Positions 44,786-54,077 are shown, counted from the first letter of the stretch. The stretch is 64,000 bases of DNA from Clostridioides difficile_D (GCA_945861085.1 OX244046.1:3534001-3598000), one strand, 5' to 3'. Made by a program: numbers and translations. Notes: generated by a model not told the origin, from the letters alone.

Positions 44786-45541
44786 ATGTTGAAAGTTATA
44801 ATTAGTGGTTATAATGGAACAATGGGAAGAGTGTTAGCTGAATGTGTAAAAAAAGATAATGAATTAGAGTTAGTTTGTGGTGTAGCTAGGTCTGCTGATG
44901 AAAAAAGTTATCATGGTAGTACAAAACTTTACAAAACAATGACTGATGTAACTGAAAAATCTGATGTAATAATAGACTTTTCACATCATGAGACTTTAGA
45001 ACCAATATTATCATATGCACTAAAAAATAATACACCTGTAGTATTAGCTACTACTGGATATGATGAAAGTGATTTAAACAAAATAGAAGAAGCATCAAAA
45101 AATATTCCTATATTGTTATCATCAAATACATCTCTTGGAGTAAACATTTTAATAAAATTAGTTAAGGATGCTTCAAAAATGTTAGAAAGTTTTGATATTG
45201 AAATCATAGAAAAGCATCATAATAGAAAAGAAGATGCTCCTAGCGGAACTGCTACTATGATAGCCAATGCAATTAAAGAAGTCTTACCTCAAAAGATAAA
45301 TACACATGGGAGATATGGTAGAGATTGTAAAAGAAAATCAAATGAAATTGGAATACACTCTATAAGAGGTGGTAATATAATCAGTGACCATGATGTTATA
45401 TTTGCAGGTGATAATGAAGTTCTTACATTAAGTCATCATTCTCAATCTGACGAGGTATTTGCAAACGGTTCTATAGTTGCAGCTAAATTTTTAATTGGTA
45501 AGCAATCTGGACTTTATAAAATGTCAGATATATTAGGATAG
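44786..45541 (+). CDS. dapB: 4-hydroxy-tetrahydrodipicolinate reductase (second copy)
   Basis: This 251-aa paralogue of the dapB at 41563 carries EKHHNRKEDAPSGTA and IRGGNIISDHDVIFAG. RBS AGGAGG precedes ATG. It is a single-gene unit with its own terminator and has no riboswitch. Confidence 0.93.
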   Translation: MLKVIISGYNGTMGRVLAECVKKDNELELVCGVARSADEKSYHGSTKLYKTMTDVTEKSDVIIDFSHHETLEPILSYALKNNTPVVLATTGYDESDLNKIEEASKNIPILLSSNTSLGVNILIKLVKDASKMLESFDIEIIEKHHNRKEDAPSGTATMIANAIKEVLPQKINTHGRYGRDCKRKSNEIGIHSIRGGNIISDHDVIFAGDNEVLTLSHHSQSDEVFANGSIVAAKFLIGKQSGLYKMSDILG

Positions 45542-45555
45542 GTTTTGTACATAAT

Positions 45556-45618
45556 AAATCTCAATCTATTTATATATTCATATTTTGTAATTTGAATACT
45601 CAATGGATTGAGATTTTA
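45556..45618. terminator. terminator between the second dapB and bclA2
   Basis: AAATCTCAATC and GATTGAGATTT form a perfect 11-bp outer stem around a 39-base AT-rich loop. It sits between convergent genes. Confidence 0.6.
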
Positions 45619-45726
45619 ACATATATTCTTTTTTGCCTATAAAAATTCTTTTAACTATTATTTTATTTATTACCATGTAAAATCATATTGTTTGTTATTT
45701 ATAGTTTTTCTTATTTATTATATTAA

Positions 45727-47412
45727 TTATTGTATTCTATAAACTGATACATACCCAGCTGGAGAAGTACCTGTTGTACCTGAACCAAATGTAAAACTTA
45801 AAGTAACAGCTGCTGCTCTAGTATCAACCAAAAAGCTTAAACTTACACTTACATCTGATGAAGTAAGTGTATTTACTGCTTTTGCAACAAAGTTATTTTG
45901 AGCTGCTCCATTAAAGTTAGTAGTAATTGACATAAACCCTGCAAGCGAAAGCGTAGCACGTATACCAAAAGATACATTATATATCCCTCCAACTGCAAGA
46001 TTTATAGTACTACTTGTTGGAAAAGTTATATTGGTTCCATTTATAAATGATGAGTTAAATGTCACTAGTGAATTATTCCCTAAGCTTGAAGAAGATACTA
46101 TAAATTGTGCATTGTTTGATGCTAGTACTCCCGTTGCTCCTGTGTTTCCTGTTGGACCTGTTGCTCCATTTGCTCCCGTTGCTCCTGTGTTTCCTGTTGG
46201 GCCTGTTGCTCCATTTGCTCCTGTCGCTCCTGTTGGACCTATTGCTCCTGCTACTCCATTTGCTCCAGTTGCTCCTACTGCTCCGGTTGGACCTGTTGCT
46301 CCATTTGCCCCCGTTGCTCCTGTTGCTCCTGTCGCTCCAGCCACTCCGTTTGCTCCAGTTGCTCCCGTTGGGCCTATCGCTCCATCTGCTCCAGTTGCTC
46401 CCGTTGCTCCTACTGCTCCGGTTGGGCCTGTTGCTCCATTTGCCCCAGTTGCTCCCGTTGATCCGGTTGGTCCTACTGCTCCATCTGCTCCAGTCGGACC
46501 TGTTGCTCCAGTTACTCCCGTTGAACCTATCGCTCCGTCTGCTCCGGTTGCTCCTGTTGAGCCAGTTGGACCTATCTCTCCATTTGTCCCAGTTGCTCCT
46601 GTTGCTCCTGTTGGACCTATCGCTCCATCTGCTCCTGTCGCTCCTGTTGCTCCTGTATTTCCTGTTGGTCCTATTGCTCCATCTGGACCTGTTGCTCCTA
46701 CTGCTCCGGTTGGACCTGCTTCTCCATCTGCTCCTGTTGGACCAGTTACTCCTATTGGACCTGTTGACCCAGTAGCTCCGTTTGCTCCAGTTGCTCCTAT
46801 ACTTCCTGTTGGTCCGGTTGCTCCTGTATTTCCTGTTGGTCCGGTTGCTCCAGTCTCTCCATTTGCTCCTGTCACTCCTGTATTCCCTGTTGCTCCTGTT
46901 ATCCCATCTGCTCCGGTTACTCCGGTTGCTCCTGTGTTTCCTGTTGGACCTGTTGACCCAGTAACTCCAGTTGCTCCTGTTGGACCTGTTATTCCATTTG
47001 CTCCGGTTGCTCCTGTATTTCCTGTTGGACCTGTAGAGCCTGTTATTCCATTTGCTCCGGTTGCTCCTTTATTACCTGTTGGACCTGTTATTCCATTTGC
47101 TCCTGTCGCTCCTGTATTCCCTGTTGGACCTGTTATTCCATTTGCCCCTGTTGCTCCGGTTGCTCCCCTAGGACCTGTAGAACCAGTTATTCCATTTGCT
47201 CCTGTTGCTCCCATATTTCCTGTTGGACCGGTTATTCCATTTGCTCCTGTTGCCCCTGTATTTCCTGTTGGACCGGTTATTCCATTTGCTCCTGTTGCTC
47301 CTGTTATTCCTCTAGGGCCAGTCGGGCCTGTTGGACCCGTAGCACCAGTTGGTCCTGTTGGACCTACATCTTGATATAAGCTTGGAGCTGAAAGACCATT
47401 GTAATCACTCAT
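45727..47412 (-). CDS. bclA2: collagen-like exosporium glycoprotein BclA2
   Basis: This 561-aa spore-surface protein has a short N-terminus (16 residues, MSDYNGLSAPSLYQDV) followed by about 137 Gly-X-Y triplets (about residues 17-427), most of them GPT, GAT or GVT. A 134-residue C-terminal globular domain follows, of the trimer-forming BclA type. The many Thr in the triplets are likely glycosylation sites. C. difficile has three such genes; location beside the dap cluster fits bclA2. The internal repeats make length variation between strains likely. RBS AAGGAGG precedes ATG. Confidence 0.93.
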   Translation of the reverse strand: MSDYNGLSAPSLYQDVGPTGPTGATGPTGPTGPRGITGATGANGITGPTGNTGATGANGITGPTGNMGATGANGITGSTGPRGATGATGANGITGPTGNTGATGANGITGPTGNKGATGANGITGSTGPTGNTGATGANGITGPTGATGVTGSTGPTGNTGATGVTGADGITGATGNTGVTGANGETGATGPTGNTGATGPTGSIGATGANGATGSTGPIGVTGPTGADGEAGPTGAVGATGPDGAIGPTGNTGATGATGADGAIGPTGATGATGTNGEIGPTGSTGATGADGAIGSTGVTGATGPTGADGAVGPTGSTGATGANGATGPTGAVGATGATGADGAIGPTGATGANGVAGATGATGATGANGATGPTGAVGATGANGVAGAIGPTGATGANGATGPTGNTGATGANGATGPTGNTGATGVLASNNAQFIVSSSSLGNNSLVTFNSSFINGTNITFPTSSTINLAVGGIYNVSFGIRATLSLAGFMSITTNFNGAAQNNFVAKAVNTLTSSDVSVSLSFLVDTRAAAVTLSFTFGSGTTGTSPAGYVSVYRIQ

Positions 47413-47442
47413 ATAATTAATCCTCCTTCTTTTAAAGGTAGA

Positions 47443-47470
47443 GTAATACTCTATAAATATCGAGTATTAC
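47443..47470 (-). repeat. 9-bp perfect inverted repeat in the bclA2 leader
   Basis: GTAATACTC and GAGTATTAC surround ten bases, 31-58 bases before the bclA2 start. No T-run follows, so it is not a good terminator. It may be a stabilising hairpin of the bclA2 mRNA or an operator. Confidence 0.6.
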
Positions 47471-47476
47471 CCTATA

Positions 47477-47506
47477 TAATTATATGAGTCGACAATTTTT
47501 TATGTG
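47477..47506 (-). promoter_or_regulatory. candidate sigma-K-like promoter for bclA2
   Basis: On the minus strand CAC (47504-47506) is followed after 17 bases by CATATAATTA (47477-47486), close to the AC-N16/17-CATA form of late mother-cell promoters. BclA proteins are made in the mother cell, which makes it plausible, but the match is inexact. Confidence 0.35.
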
Positions 47507-47515
47507 AAAATATAT

Positions 47516-48733
47516 CTATTTACTTATATCAACATTTATGCTTTGATTTTTAAACGTTGTTATATTATTCATTTCTTTATTCCAGTCTTCTATTATTGGA
47601 GTAATACTTATCTTTTTAACATCCTTTTTAATTTCATACTCTAAAGAAGATTCAAAATAATTACCCTTAGAATAACTTAAGTCATATCCACCTGAACCAC
47701 CAATTAATTCTAAATTTTTTCCTCTTCCATCTTTAAGCATAAATTCTAGTATCTTTGGCGTATCATCATCTTTATTGAAATTATATTCATTAGTTTTAAA
47801 TCCATATATTACTCTAATCTTTGTAGGAGAAACTCGTACTTCTTTTAATACTAAATCAACATCAATATCTTTATTTTTTAATCTTACATTCTTATCTACA
47901 TCATAAATTCTTGTATCTTTAGCTATATTTGAACCATTTATACTCGTATTAAATTCCCAATTTCCACTAAGATATCCATTTAAGTGTTCACCTTCTACGC
48001 CTCCCATGTTTCCTATCTCTATTTCTTTTGATGTTTTTATATCTTTATTCAACTTATATTCAACTTTATTTATACCTATCTTTATATCATAGTCTTTATT
48101 TAAATCTATGCTTTTTAACAAATCAAAATTCTCTACGTCACTTTTCCCATCGCCATCTTTATCTAGATTATCAAGCTTACAAGTCATAACCATACTAGCA
48201 GTGCCATCTTTATTTCTTTCTAGCGTAGAAGGACCTGTTATTGAAACAAAGTTCATATCTCCAATTTTAATTTTAATATCATCAATTCCTAAGAATCCAC
48301 CATCTTTCTTTAATCCCAAAGCATCTTTATCAAGCTTACTATCATCAACACTTATATTTAGAAGCAATTCTCCATCTCCAAGCATAATTTCATTTAAATT
48401 TATGCTTATTCCTTTATCTGTAGCAACATCATTTACAATATTTTTATAAGGTTTAAGTTCTTCAGTATCCTTATTAAAGAAATATTCTATTTGTTTTCCT
48501 ATATGTTGCATATATGCTAAAGTGGTTTCATTAGCAAATGCAGATGTACCTAAAATAACTACTGATAAACCTCCTACTAAAGCATATCTCTTAAAATTAT
48601 TACTCTTATTATATTGAATCTTCGATTTCATTCTCTTTTTCATTTCATCTTTTTCTTCACTACTCAATATAATATCATCATATTCTTCTATCTCTATATT
48701 TGTCTCATTAAATAAATCAAATTTATCTCTCAT
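47516..48733 (-). CDS. DUF4179 membrane protein, likely anti-sigma factor
   Basis: This 405-aa protein has a cytoplasmic N-terminus (1-48, acidic), one transmembrane segment (about 49-66, YALVGGLSVVILGTSAFA) and a large external domain (DUF4179) with an immunoglobulin-like beta pattern. It follows an ECF sigma factor gene by 62 bases. The arrangement and topology fit an anti-sigma factor that holds the sigma factor at the membrane until an outside signal acts. Confidence 0.8.
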   Translation of the reverse strand: MRDKFDLFNETNIEIEEYDDIILSSEEKDEMKKRMKSKIQYNKSNNFKRYALVGGLSVVILGTSAFANETTLAYMQHIGKQIEYFFNKDTEELKPYKNIVNDVATDKGISINLNEIMLGDGELLLNISVDDSKLDKDALGLKKDGGFLGIDDIKIKIGDMNFVSITGPSTLERNKDGTASMVMTCKLDNLDKDGDGKSDVENFDLLKSIDLNKDYDIKIGINKVEYKLNKDIKTSKEIEIGNMGGVEGEHLNGYLSGNWEFNTSINGSNIAKDTRIYDVDKNVRLKNKDIDVDLVLKEVRVSPTKIRVIYGFKTNEYNFNKDDDTPKILEFMLKDGRGKNLELIGGSGGYDLSYSKGNYFESSLEYEIKKDVKKISITPIIEDWNKEMNNITTFKNQSINVDISK

Positions 48734-48795
48734 AAAAATCTCCTTTTCTTCTATATTTTCTATATTTAAATTATTAACTATTTTTCATTCTACGT

Positions 48796-49329
48796 TTAAG
48801 CTTTCTTCTTATTTAAATTGAGTCTCATCTTCTTCCTTCCTCTTGAAAGTCTATTATGTAGATTTTCAACAGTAGTTTCATCTTGAATCGCTATCTCTTT
48901 TAGTGGTATATCCTCTAAGTAATACATTCTAAAGAGTTTTGCATCTTTATCATTCAATGTACTTATAAGATTCTCTACCTCTTCTTCAATCTCTCTTTTA
49001 TCTAATTCCTTGTCTATATAGATTATTTCTTTCTGTTCTGAATCTAAATAGACATTGCTATTTGTGTACTTTTTTCTATAATTAATTGCTCTGTACTTGG
49101 AAATAGAACCTATCCAGTTTTTAAAAGAATTTTTTTCACTATCAAACTTTTCTATGTTATTCCAAATTGACAAAAGTACATCATCTATACATTCTTCTTC
49201 ATAAATTTTAGCATTTGCCAGAGTTCTTCTGACTATAGATGCTATAAAATTTCCATACTCATCAATGAGCATCTCCATACCTTTTTCTTTTTTCTTCCTT
49301 ATATTTTTGATTATCAATCGATTATCCAA
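48796..49329 (-). CDS. ECF RNA polymerase sigma factor
   Basis: The 177-aa protein starts from TTG 49329, seven bases after AAGGAGG; a longer reading to ATG 49395 lacks such an RBS. Region 2 (GNFIASIVRRTLANAKIYEEECIDDVLLSIW) and region 4 (LNDKDAKLFRMYYLEDIPLKEIAIQDETTVENLHNRLSRGRKKMR) are clear. It is the first gene of an operon with the DUF4179 protein. Confidence 0.9.
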   Translation of the reverse strand: MDNRLIIKNIRKKKEKGMEMLIDEYGNFIASIVRRTLANAKIYEEECIDDVLLSIWNNIEKFDSEKNSFKNWIGSISKYRAINYRKKYTNSNVYLDSEQKEIIYIDKELDKREIEEEVENLISTLNDKDAKLFRMYYLEDIPLKEIAIQDETTVENLHNRLSRGRKKMRLNLNKKKA

Positions 49330-49484
49330 ATTAATACCTCCTTTGTAAAAGCCTTTACAATTATTAATACAATTAAAAAGCTCATTTCCTATCAATTATT
49401 CAAAACTTTTTTATTCTGTTATGAAAATAGAGATAATTAGGCTATATAAAATTAAGTTAATCCAACTTTAATTGCTTTTTAAAT

Positions 49485-49526
49485 AAAAAAGCCTCAACAC
49501 GATTAATAAAAATCATATTAAGGCAT
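49485..49526 (-). terminator. intrinsic terminator after hpt
   Basis: On the minus strand GCCTTAATATGAT pairs with ATCGTGTTGAGGC (several G-U) and is followed by TTTTTTATTT. Confidence 0.8.
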
Positions 49527-49546
49527 CTACAAAATTATATAATTGC

Positions 49547-50086
49547 TTATCTATCTTCATCAGTAACATTGAATATATACGGAACATTTCTATAGTAATC
49601 ACCAAAATCAAATCCATATCCAACTACAAACTTATCTTCTATTTCAAATCCACAATAATCTGGCACTAAATCAACTTTTCTTCTGCTTGGTTTATCCAAA
49701 AGAACACAACATTTTAAACTAGCTGGGTTTTTAGCTTTTAGATGTTTCAATACAAAATCCATAGTAAGTGCAGAGTCAGTAATATCATCTACGACCAATA
49801 CATCATATCCTGCTATATCAGTAGTTACATCTGAAACTACTTTAACCTTTCCAGTACTTTCTTCACTATTTCCATAACTAGATGTAGTCATAAAATTAAC
49901 TCTAAGAGGTAAATTTATATTTCTAACTAAGTCTGCACAAAATATAAAGCTCCCTTTTAATAAAGATACTACCATAAGATTTTTATCTTTATAATCTTTT
50001 TCTATAATTGCTCCTAATTCTTTTAATTTATCTTTAATTTTTTCTTCTGAATACAACACTTCCCATTTTTTTGTTTCTATATCCAT
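49547..50086 (-). CDS. hpt: hypoxanthine phosphoribosyltransferase
   Basis: This 179-aa purine-salvage enzyme attaches ribose phosphate from PRPP to hypoxanthine or guanine. The PRPP loop is VLVVDDITDSALTM and the flexible loop is FMTTSSYGNSEESTGKV, with the base-binding KFVVGYGFDFG near the end. RBS GGAGGT precedes ATG. Single-gene unit. Confidence 0.94.
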   Translation of the reverse strand: MDIETKKWEVLYSEEKIKDKLKELGAIIEKDYKDKNLMVVSLLKGSFIFCADLVRNINLPLRVNFMTTSSYGNSEESTGKVKVVSDVTTDIAGYDVLVVDDITDSALTMDFVLKHLKAKNPASLKCCVLLDKPSRRKVDLVPDYCGFEIEDKFVVGYGFDFGDYYRNVPYIFNVTDEDR

Positions 50087-50269
50087 AAAAAGACCTCCAA
50101 TTGTAATAATCCTTCTTAATTTTATAAGAGATTGCTCACTTTTTCAATACTCTTATTCAATATTAGCCAATATTATTGAGTTTTTAAGTACATTCAACAA
50201 TTATTAACAATGTATCTTATATTTTAAGTAGTTCATATACTAATACTAAATTACATACTATATATTTTA

Positions 50270-50308
50270 GACAAAAAAAGAAAAAACTTGCACTAACAAG
50301 TTTTTTCT
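50270..50308 (-). terminator. intrinsic terminator after cdsB
   Basis: On the minus strand AAAAAACTTG and CAAGTTTTTT form a perfect stem around a 6-base loop, followed by CTTTTTTTG. Confidence 0.88.
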
Positions 50309-50346
50309 ATTATACATAAATTTATACATAATCATATCTTAAAATA

Positions 50347-51654
50347 CTAGTCAACTTTATTCATATCATTCATTACATTTAAGATTATCTCATCTGTTAT
50401 AGACATCCCTTTATCACTTACTCTACCTAAGTTTTGTATACTTTGCTCAACACTTGAACCAACTATACCATTTAGTGGTGGTACAAAACAATCTTGCTTA
50501 GCTATTATAGCACTTTGTATAGCCGCAGATGCAGCAGAAGATAATTTTAATGCACAACCAGCTTTTGCTCCATCACATATCATTCCACTTAAATCGGCTA
50601 TCATATTTTCTATAGCTCCTTCTATTTGCTTTTCAGTACCATTCATAAGCCAAGAGATACCAGCAGTTGCTCCAGTAGATGCAGCAACACCACATCCACA
50701 TACAGCAGATAATCTTCCTGTATAGTTCTTAATATAACCAGTTACTAGATGAGATATAGCCAAAGCTTTTGCTAGTCTTTCATCAGATTGTGGGAATTTT
50801 TTATTGTAAGCAACTATTGGAAGAATTGCTGTTAAACCATGATTTCCACTACCATTTGAACTCATAACAGGCATTTTTACTCCTGCCATTCTTGCATCTG
50901 AAGCTCCAGCAGTCAGCATCATTGCATAATTTATAACATCATTACCTAAAAGACCTTCTTCCATAGATTTTTTAATTCCATATCCAACACCAATACCAGT
51001 TTTTTGCTTTAATCCATATTCAGCCATTTCTTCATTCATTTTTACTCCATCTAGTAAAAATTCTATATCTTTAAAATCAATGCCTTCTACATTTTTTATT
51101 AATTCTTGTATAGTTACAGTGTCCATTAAACTTTCAGCTTTTTCTGCTGTATCACTTGAAGCAGATACTTTTGGTTCATTATCTAACAATACTTCTCCAT
51201 CTTTTTCTAAAAATGTAAAATTATCATGTTTAGTTCTTATTCTAACTTTAGCAATATGATTTGCTCCTTTTAACACAACTTCTATAAACACTTTCTCTCT
51301 TGTATCAGCAGGTGTTATTGATAGAGGAGTATTATCCATATAATCCTCAGCTATTTTAACTTCTTCTTTTGTTAGAGTCTCTAATACACTTAGCCCATTT
51401 TCAGAATGACCACCTACTATACCTAAAGCTGCTGCTATTTTTAATCCTAATCTTTCAGTACCTGGTATACCTACGCACATACCATTTTTATAGATACTAG
51501 GGCTAACTAACATACGATTTTCAACGATTTCTTCTCCTAATAATTCTTTTGCCTTTGCACATGCTAGGGCTAAAGCTACTGGTTCAGTACATCCTACTGC
51601 TGGCTTAACTTCTGCCTTTAATATTTCCACCAATTCTTTTCTTATATCTCTCAT
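50347..51654 (-). CDS. cdsB: L-cysteine desulfidase
   Basis: This 435-aa enzyme of the CdsB/UPF0597 family converts cysteine to pyruvate, ammonia and sulfide with an iron-sulfur cluster. It shows KPAVGCTEPVALALA at the start, SSNGSGNHGLTAILP, SAVCGCGVAASTGATAG and CDGAKAGCALKLSSA with the cysteines expected to bind the cluster. ATG 51654 is chosen because the upstream in-frame codons form the RBS (GGGAGG). A sigma-54 promoter lies about 77 bases upstream, and the next gene upstream encodes a sigma-54 activator. Confidence 0.9.
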   Translation of the reverse strand: MRDIRKELVEILKAEVKPAVGCTEPVALALACAKAKELLGEEIVENRMLVSPSIYKNGMCVGIPGTERLGLKIAAALGIVGGHSENGLSVLETLTKEEVKIAEDYMDNTPLSITPADTREKVFIEVVLKGANHIAKVRIRTKHDNFTFLEKDGEVLLDNEPKVSASSDTAEKAESLMDTVTIQELIKNVEGIDFKDIEFLLDGVKMNEEMAEYGLKQKTGIGVGYGIKKSMEEGLLGNDVINYAMMLTAGASDARMAGVKMPVMSSNGSGNHGLTAILPIVAYNKKFPQSDERLAKALAISHLVTGYIKNYTGRLSAVCGCGVAASTGATAGISWLMNGTEKQIEGAIENMIADLSGMICDGAKAGCALKLSSAASAAIQSAIIAKQDCFVPPLNGIVGSSVEQSIQNLGRVSDKGMSITDEIILNVMNDMNKVD

Positions 51655-51730
51655 TATATATAAACCTCCCAATTAAGTTTAGATTTAGTACTCAAATAAT
51701 TCTATTAAATAATTTCTTATATATATTTAT

Positions 51731-51746
51731 AGCAAAATACATGCCA
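51731..51746 (-). promoter_or_regulatory. sigma-54 (-24/-12) promoter of cdsB
   Basis: On the minus strand TGGCATGTATTTTGCT matches TGGCAC-N5-TTGCW with correct spacing. It lies downstream of the cdsR terminator and upstream of cdsB, so it should be driven by SigL and CdsR. Confidence 0.88.
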
Positions 51747-51887
51747 TATTTTTTATTTCTGTTCATATTTTCAGTATGATATTCTATAATTGTTGATATG
51801 CCTGCTTCCATATATATATTTTTTTTATTTACATAGAGGTTTTATATTTTTTTAAATGGAGAAATGGATGACAATTTCGCAAAAAGA

Positions 51888-51928
51888 CAAAAAAAAATCT
51901 CAAAATGAGATTCTATATCATTTTGAGA
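51888..51928 (-). terminator. intrinsic terminator after cdsR
   Basis: TCTCAAAATGA and TCATTTTGAGA form a perfect 11-bp stem around nine bases and are followed on the minus strand by TTTTTTT. It is 194 bases beyond the cdsR stop; the gap between them (51929-52121) holds only AT-rich DNA. Confidence 0.85.
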
Positions 51929-52121
51929 CGAATAACACATATTATTTTTTACCTTTGAAACAATCCTCTGTATTTACATTATCCTTCTTAATAATTTTAG
52001 CTTTACATCTGATTTTATTTTTTTAGATGCTTATACATCTACTATTTTTATAGACTTCTACTATTTGTTTGTACTTAAATTTTATATAGCTTTATATAGT
52101 TTTTATTACATTCTTACATTA

Positions 52122-53897
52122 CTATGAAATTATATTGTATTTTTCAATTTTTCTATATAATGTGGCTCTTGATATTCCAAGTGCCTTTGCTGTTAATTCT
52201 TTATCTTTTTTATAATCTTTATATTTATTTAAAGCTTTTATTATCTCAATCTTTTCAAGTTCATCAAGTGGAACTATCCTATCACTTTTAACTTCTAATT
52301 CTTCTACAGATGTATTTTTAATTTTTTGAGGAATTACATTCATTGTAATTATCGGAGATGAAGACATATTCACACTATATTCAATAATATTCTGTAATTC
52401 TCTTATATTACCTGGCCACTTATATTCAATCATAGAATCGACAACCCTACTATCTATATCAATAACATTTTTATCTAGCTTTTTTGAATACTCTTTAACC
52501 ATATGCTTGATTATAAGTGGTATATCTTCTTTTCTTTCTCTTAGACTTGGTAGTTTTATGGGTATAACATTTAATCTATAATATAAATCTTCTCTAAAAG
52601 TACCATTTTGAACCATTTTTTCTAAATCTTTATTTGTGGCAGCGATAATTCTTACATCTATCAAAACATTTGATTTACTTCCAATCTTGTTAAGCTCTTT
52701 TTCTTGTAATACTCTCAATAACTTTGACTGTAAATGCAAACTCATATCTCCTATTTCATCTAAAAAGATACTTCCTTTATGAGCTACTTCAAACATTCCA
52801 AGCTTTCCACCTTTTTTAGCCCCAGTAAAAGCACCCTCTTCATATCCAAATAATTCACTCTCTAATAAATTATCTGGTATGGCTGCACAGTTTACAGCTA
52901 TAAAAGGATTATCTACTCTATTACTATGGTTGTGTATGGCTCTTGCAAAGAGTTCTTTACCTGTTCCACTTTCTCCAGTAATAAGTACTGTCGAAGTTGA
53001 TTTAGAAGCTATTAAGGCTTCTTTTTTAGAATTTCTTATAGCCACACTTTCTCCAATTATATTTTCCAATTTTATCTTATAATCCTTATTTATCTTATTG
53101 TAGTTTTTTATAGCATCTCTTTTATCTATAAAGTCAATAACATATCCTTTTAACTCATTTTTTAATACTATTTTATTGATGTTATATATTCCCTTTGAAT
53201 CATATCCATACCTCTTATAAAAAAAACTACATGATTTGTCCTTTTTAAAGTTATTTATAGAAGGCTTCTTTATAAAATCTAATTCAACAAATATGTTTTT
53301 GCCAGTTATATTATCTTTTATATTAAAAAGCTCTTTAAACTTTGAATTATATTTATCAACCTTGCCATCTACATCAATAGACACAACAGCCTTATCCATA
53401 TTGTTTAATAGTGTCTCTAATTTTTTCTTTTCTAATTCTAGTTCATACGTTTTAATTTGAGCTTTTAATTTATTAGATATTAAATCTGCCATCTTACCTA
53501 AAAAGTTTATAAGACCATTTTTATTATTTTCTATAATCTGTGCTTGCTCTTTTGTAAAGGCTATAAGACCTATAACACCATGAGAATCACCATCACATAT
53601 AATAGGACAACACACCTCTGCAAACTCTACACAAGCCCCATTCTTATAACATTCTCTACATATATCACTACTCTTTGGGTCATCAATTAGTATTGTAATT
53701 TGTTCTGTAAGTGATTTTTTAAAAGCTGTATATTTATCTACTTTCTCACCTATTTTGTCCACATATATCCCTGTCCCTGCAATCCTAAATAACTCCTTAT
53801 TTACTATAGTTACATCTATATTGAGTACTGATACTATAGCCTCAGCTATATTTTGAATATCAGATTTTATATATTCTAAACCTATCATAATCATCAT
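52122..53897 (-). CDS. cdsR: sigma-54-dependent activator of cysteine degradation
   Basis: This 591-aa regulator has an N-terminal sensor region (about 1-150) with cysteine motif CRECYKNGACVEFAEVCCPIICDGD, a PAS-like domain (about 160-270), an AAA+ domain (GESGTGKELFARAIH, GAFTGAKKGG, FLDEIGDM) and a Fis-type HTH at the end (ALGISRATLYRKIEKY). The first ATG (53897) overlaps the stop of the small ORF upstream; ATG 53888 has better RBS spacing and is also possible. It lies directly upstream of cdsB. Confidence 0.92.
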   Translation of the reverse strand: MMIMIGLEYIKSDIQNIAEAIVSVLNIDVTIVNKELFRIAGTGIYVDKIGEKVDKYTAFKKSLTEQITILIDDPKSSDICRECYKNGACVEFAEVCCPIICDGDSHGVIGLIAFTKEQAQIIENNKNGLINFLGKMADLISNKLKAQIKTYELELEKKKLETLLNNMDKAVVSIDVDGKVDKYNSKFKELFNIKDNITGKNIFVELDFIKKPSINNFKKDKSCSFFYKRYGYDSKGIYNINKIVLKNELKGYVIDFIDKRDAIKNYNKINKDYKIKLENIIGESVAIRNSKKEALIASKSTSTVLITGESGTGKELFARAIHNHSNRVDNPFIAVNCAAIPDNLLESELFGYEEGAFTGAKKGGKLGMFEVAHKGSIFLDEIGDMSLHLQSKLLRVLQEKELNKIGSKSNVLIDVRIIAATNKDLEKMVQNGTFREDLYYRLNVIPIKLPSLRERKEDIPLIIKHMVKEYSKKLDKNVIDIDSRVVDSMIEYKWPGNIRELQNIIEYSVNMSSSPIITMNVIPQKIKNTSVEELEVKSDRIVPLDELEKIEIIKALNKYKDYKKDKELTAKALGISRATLYRKIEKYNIIS

Positions 53898-54031
53898 TCC
53901 TTATTTTTCTTTAACATGAGTATTTGTCTTATTTCTTTAAGAATCAAGTATATTTTATTTAAAGTAAATTGGATTGACATCAGGATTACAAACAGCATAA
54001 CAATTATTAGTAGCTCATAATTTATTTCCAT
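53894..54031 (-). CDS. small membrane protein upstream of cdsR (45 aa)
   Basis: This short ORF has a strong RBS (AAGGAGA) before ATG 54031 and ends in an ATGA overlap with cdsR. The product has one hydrophobic helix (about residues 7-25, LLIIVMLFVILMSIQF) and a basic C-terminal tail (KEIRQILMLKKNKE). I know no family. Its position suggests translational coupling to the regulator and perhaps a role in sensing. Confidence 0.6.
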   Translation of the reverse strand: MEINYELLIIVMLFVILMSIQFTLNKIYLILKEIRQILMLKKNKE

Positions 54032-54050
54032 TTAAACATCTCCTTATAAC

Positions 54051-54077
54051 AAAAGACTAGGCTTAACCTAGTCTTTT
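54051..54077. terminator. bidirectional intrinsic terminator
   Basis: AAAAGACTAGG and CCTAGTCTTTT form a perfect stem around five bases. It ends the methyltransferase-like gene; it also separates that gene from the small ORF-cdsR unit. Confidence 0.9.

Noticed and set aside
46031..47374. 447-codon open frame opposite bclA2, rich in Pro-Val-Ala repeats
   Set aside because: It mirrors the Gly-X-Thr codon pattern of the collagen repeat on the other strand; it has no RBS and the bclA2 product is clearly the real protein.
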